A DNA stretch of 6,452 nt from an uncultured Prevotellaceae bacterium (GTDB lineage Bacteria > Bacteroidota > Bacteroidia > Bacteroidales > Bacteroidaceae): NCBI GenBank assembly GCA_946403615.1, contig CAMJAO010000129.1:1-6452 (forward strand). The letters run 5' to 3'. The translations under genes and the position numbers were made by a program. Positions 4,699 through 6,452 of this stretch are shown here, in pieces. How positions within the stretch are numbered: the stretch's first letter is position 1; each line of letters begins with the position of its first letter. Under the pieces are notes generated by a model. The model was not told where the DNA came from. It did no database searches and worked only from the letters and a program-made list of their open reading frames with translations.

Positions 4699-6452
4699 TC
4701 AACTTCTGCTAACTTGTAATCCACTGGCTGACAAGGTCATATCGACGAATCGAGCATTGGGGGTTCGTTGTGGGTCGGAGGAGAGAATCTGGCGTATGTG
4801 TGCTGCCGCCTCCGGGTCTTTGGCAATCATGTATAGATATCCACCACCACCTGCACCGGGCAATTTATACCCGAGACAGAGGTCATCGACAAGGGTGGTG
4901 AGTCGCTCCACCTCCGCCGGGTTGGTACCACTGTCAAGCGCTTGGTTTTGTGCCCATGTGCGACGCACAAGCCGCCCCATGGCATTGAAATCATTGCGCA
5001 GGATGGCCTCATACATCTCCATTGTGTGCGACTTCATCTCACGCAACAACGCCAATTCATCATGCTGGTTGAGGAACATCCTTCTGACGATCTCAGAAAG
5101 GATGGTCTTAGCTGTACGCGTGATGCCGGTATAATAGAGCAGATGGCAAGCACGATAATCAGGTTGCGTGAACACCTCTTCGGGTAACCAGCGAACTACG
5201 GGGTTCTGGTCGAATCCTCTCTGCGTCTGCAACAGTTTGATGCCTTGCAGCGAACCGCCAAACTGGTCTTGCCATCCTCCGCCCGTGGTGAGCAACTGCT
5301 CGAGCACGAGCGTGCGGTGACCTATCTCGTTTTTATCCCACATCAGTCCGCAGAAATCATTCAGCGCACCCAGCACCGTGGCCGCGAGGATACTGCTGGT
5401 GCCCAATCCGCTGCCTGCCGGTATAGCGGAGAGAAGGGTCACCTCAATGCCGCATCCAAAAGCACGCAATTGGTCTTCTAGCGAATCATGGCGCTCTACG
5501 GAGAAGTCGGGTTGGAATCCCGCCAACACAAGAGCCGCCTTGGGAATGGAGAAAGGACTGCCAACATGATGAAAATCAGCCAGTTGTTCATAAGTGGTGA
5601 CTGTCTCGGCAGCCCCCAGGTCGATACTGCGAAGGATGATATGAGGTTCACGGCACGGTTTCACATACGCCTGAATGGGTTGCTGCCCATTGAGTTCAAT
5701 GGCCAGATTGATGACCGCCCCACCCTCCATCAGGCAGTATGGCGGGGTATCGGTCCAGCCTCCGGCGATGTCGATGCGCACAGGACTGCGTCCCCACACT
5801 ATCTGATCGTCATAGACCGACATACGGGGCGACTGTTTGTCTGCCAACGCCGCGGCGGTCAATCCCTGCCGCAACAGTTCGAATGCCCTACCCGACTCTT
5901 CGACGGCTTGTTCATTTTTCTCCTTCGCCCGCAACAGCTCCGATCTGAACATGGCATCATGTATCCGTGTGAGCAGCGGGTCATCATCGCTGAGCGGAGT
6001 AGGCATGGCTATGTTGTTAGCGGCGAATTCGTGTGCGGCATCCTCCAAATCAAGTTGATAGAACACACTGTGACGGTAATTTTTCGCGATGAAAGGCCAT
6101 GCTTTGGCACGGTTCTCGCGTCGTTGCGCCTCGAGTCTCACCAGATTGGCCTCGGCGGAAATCTCGTCGGCACTCATGCGGCGCGACATACGCCAAAGCA
6201 TCCGCCCGCCGTCTTGTTCAGGTTCGTTAAGCATCCACCGCAACACCAATCCCGCATCGTGGACATTATCGACCACAGGGAAGATGCGTGCCGACTGCAA
6301 ATCTTCACCACCCTCGATCTCGTCAAGGCTGACACGACGTTCTTCCGCCCATTTCACGAAAGGTTGACCGATAAACAATGTCTGCAGGTCATTGACAGCC
6401 CCACGGAAACAGTCATCATAGCCATAGGGACGCACCACATATTCCGTTTCGC
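4699..6452 (-). CDS. fkp: Bifunctional L-fucokinase / L-fucose-1-phosphate guanylyltransferase (Fkp), C-terminal 583 codons, 5'-truncated by window edge
   Basis: Fkp salvages free L-fucose in the cytoplasm. Its C-terminal GHMP kinase phosphorylates fucose, and its N-terminal domain converts fucose-1-phosphate to GDP-fucose, the donor for fucosylated capsules and glycoproteins in Bacteroides. The frame is open through the right edge, with E-T-E-Y preceding the GTG at 6438, so that GTG is internal. The known protein is about 950 residues, so roughly the first 370 lie outside. Counting from the first complete codon, residues 1 to about 200 are the end of the guanylyltransferase region and linker, including YVVRPYGYDD. 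The kinase follows. GRSPVRIDIAGGWTDTPPY (220-238) is the substrate-binding N-terminal motif, IPAGSGLGTSS (343-353) the ATP-binding GHMP loop, TTGGGWQDQFGG (388-399) a family block, and LPGAGGGGY (530-538) GHMP motif 3. The kinase domain looks intact. The gene ends in TGA one base before the GSCFA ATG, indicating one transcript. The kinase half alone would resemble other GHMP sugar kinases such as D-glycero-D-manno-heptose-7-P kinase, but the attached upstream region and its motifs favour Fkp. Confidence 0.93.
   Translation of the reverse strand, partial: ETEYVVRPYGYDDCFRGAVNDLQTLFIGQPFVKWAEERRVSLDEIEGGEDLQSARIFPVVDNVHDAGLVLRWMLNEPEQDGGRMLWRMSRRMSADEISAEANLVRLEAQRRENRAKAWPFIAKNYRHSVFYQLDLEDAAHEFAANNIAMPTPLSDDDPLLTRIHDAMFRSELLRAKEKNEQAVEESGRAFELLRQGLTAAALADKQSPRMSVYDDQIVWGRSPVRIDIAGGWTDTPPYCLMEGGAVINLAIELNGQQPIQAYVKPCREPHIILRSIDLGAAETVTTYEQLADFHHVGSPFSIPKAALVLAGFQPDFSVERHDSLEDQLRAFGCGIEVTLLSAIPAGSGLGTSSILAATVLGALNDFCGLMWDKNEIGHRTLVLEQLLTTGGGWQDQFGGSLQGIKLLQTQRGFDQNPVVRWLPEEVFTQPDYRACHLLYYTGITRTAKTILSEIVRRMFLNQHDELALLREMKSHTMEMYEAILRNDFNAMGRLVRRTWAQNQALDSGTNPAEVERLTTLVDDLCLGYKLPGAGGGGYLYMIAKDPEAAAHIRQILSSDPQRTPNARFVDMTLSASGLQVSRS

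Noticed and set aside
4245..4712. Plus-strand open frame of 155 codons opposite the GSCFA gene
   Set aside because: The minus strand encodes the conserved GSCFA motifs throughout this stretch. The plus frame has low-complexity, unrecognisable content.
4699..6438. GTG at 6438 as the true start of a stand-alone kinase
   Set aside because: The frame stays open upstream to the window edge, with residues E-T-E-Y before YVVRPYGY-type Fkp sequence continuing the protein. The GTG is an internal valine.

Overview
This window reads as chromosomal DNA from a member of the Bacteroidota, most likely order Bacteroidales (Prevotella- or Bacteroides-like). The evidence is a fused MurF-alanine racemase, a GSCFA-family protein and a bifunctional Fkp-type fucose enzyme, all characteristic of that phylum. 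The promoter-like sequences fit the Bacteroidetes TAnnTTTG -7 box, and start codons are preceded by AT-rich sequence rather than a purine-rich Shine-Dalgarno. The genus is an inference.

All four genes lie on the minus strand, so reading order is right to left. From the right edge: (1) 6452-4699, the C-terminal part of a bifunctional L-fucokinase/L-fucose-1-phosphate guanylyltransferase (fkp), whose 5' part lies outside the window. (2) 4697-3867, a GSCFA-domain protein whose first ATG is one base after the fkp stop. (3) 3798-1324, a MurF-Alr fusion of 824 residues after a 68-bp gap that holds a good promoter candidate. (4) 1154-1, a hexuronate-type (ExuT-like) MFS transporter cut by the left edge. 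It is separated from murF-alr by 169 bp containing a 13-bp perfect hairpin and then a promoter candidate with a perfect 12-bp palindrome in its spacer.

fkp, the GSCFA gene and murF-alr form a probable envelope-related operon. Fkp makes GDP-fucose for surface glycans. MurF-Alr makes the D-alanine precursor and completes the UDP-MurNAc-pentapeptide for peptidoglycan. GSCFA is probably an SGNH-hydrolase relative of unknown substrate. The transporter looks like a separate transcription unit that imports a sugar acid or similar anion.

The genes are mostly recognisable housekeeping or salvage functions, and I see no wholly new system. The most interesting local oddity is a heptanucleotide tandem repeat inside the GSCFA gene. 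It encodes what looks like an inserted loop, and a change of one repeat unit would truncate the protein before its DMIHPS motif. I saw no RNA genes, insertion sequences, CRISPR arrays or phage genes.
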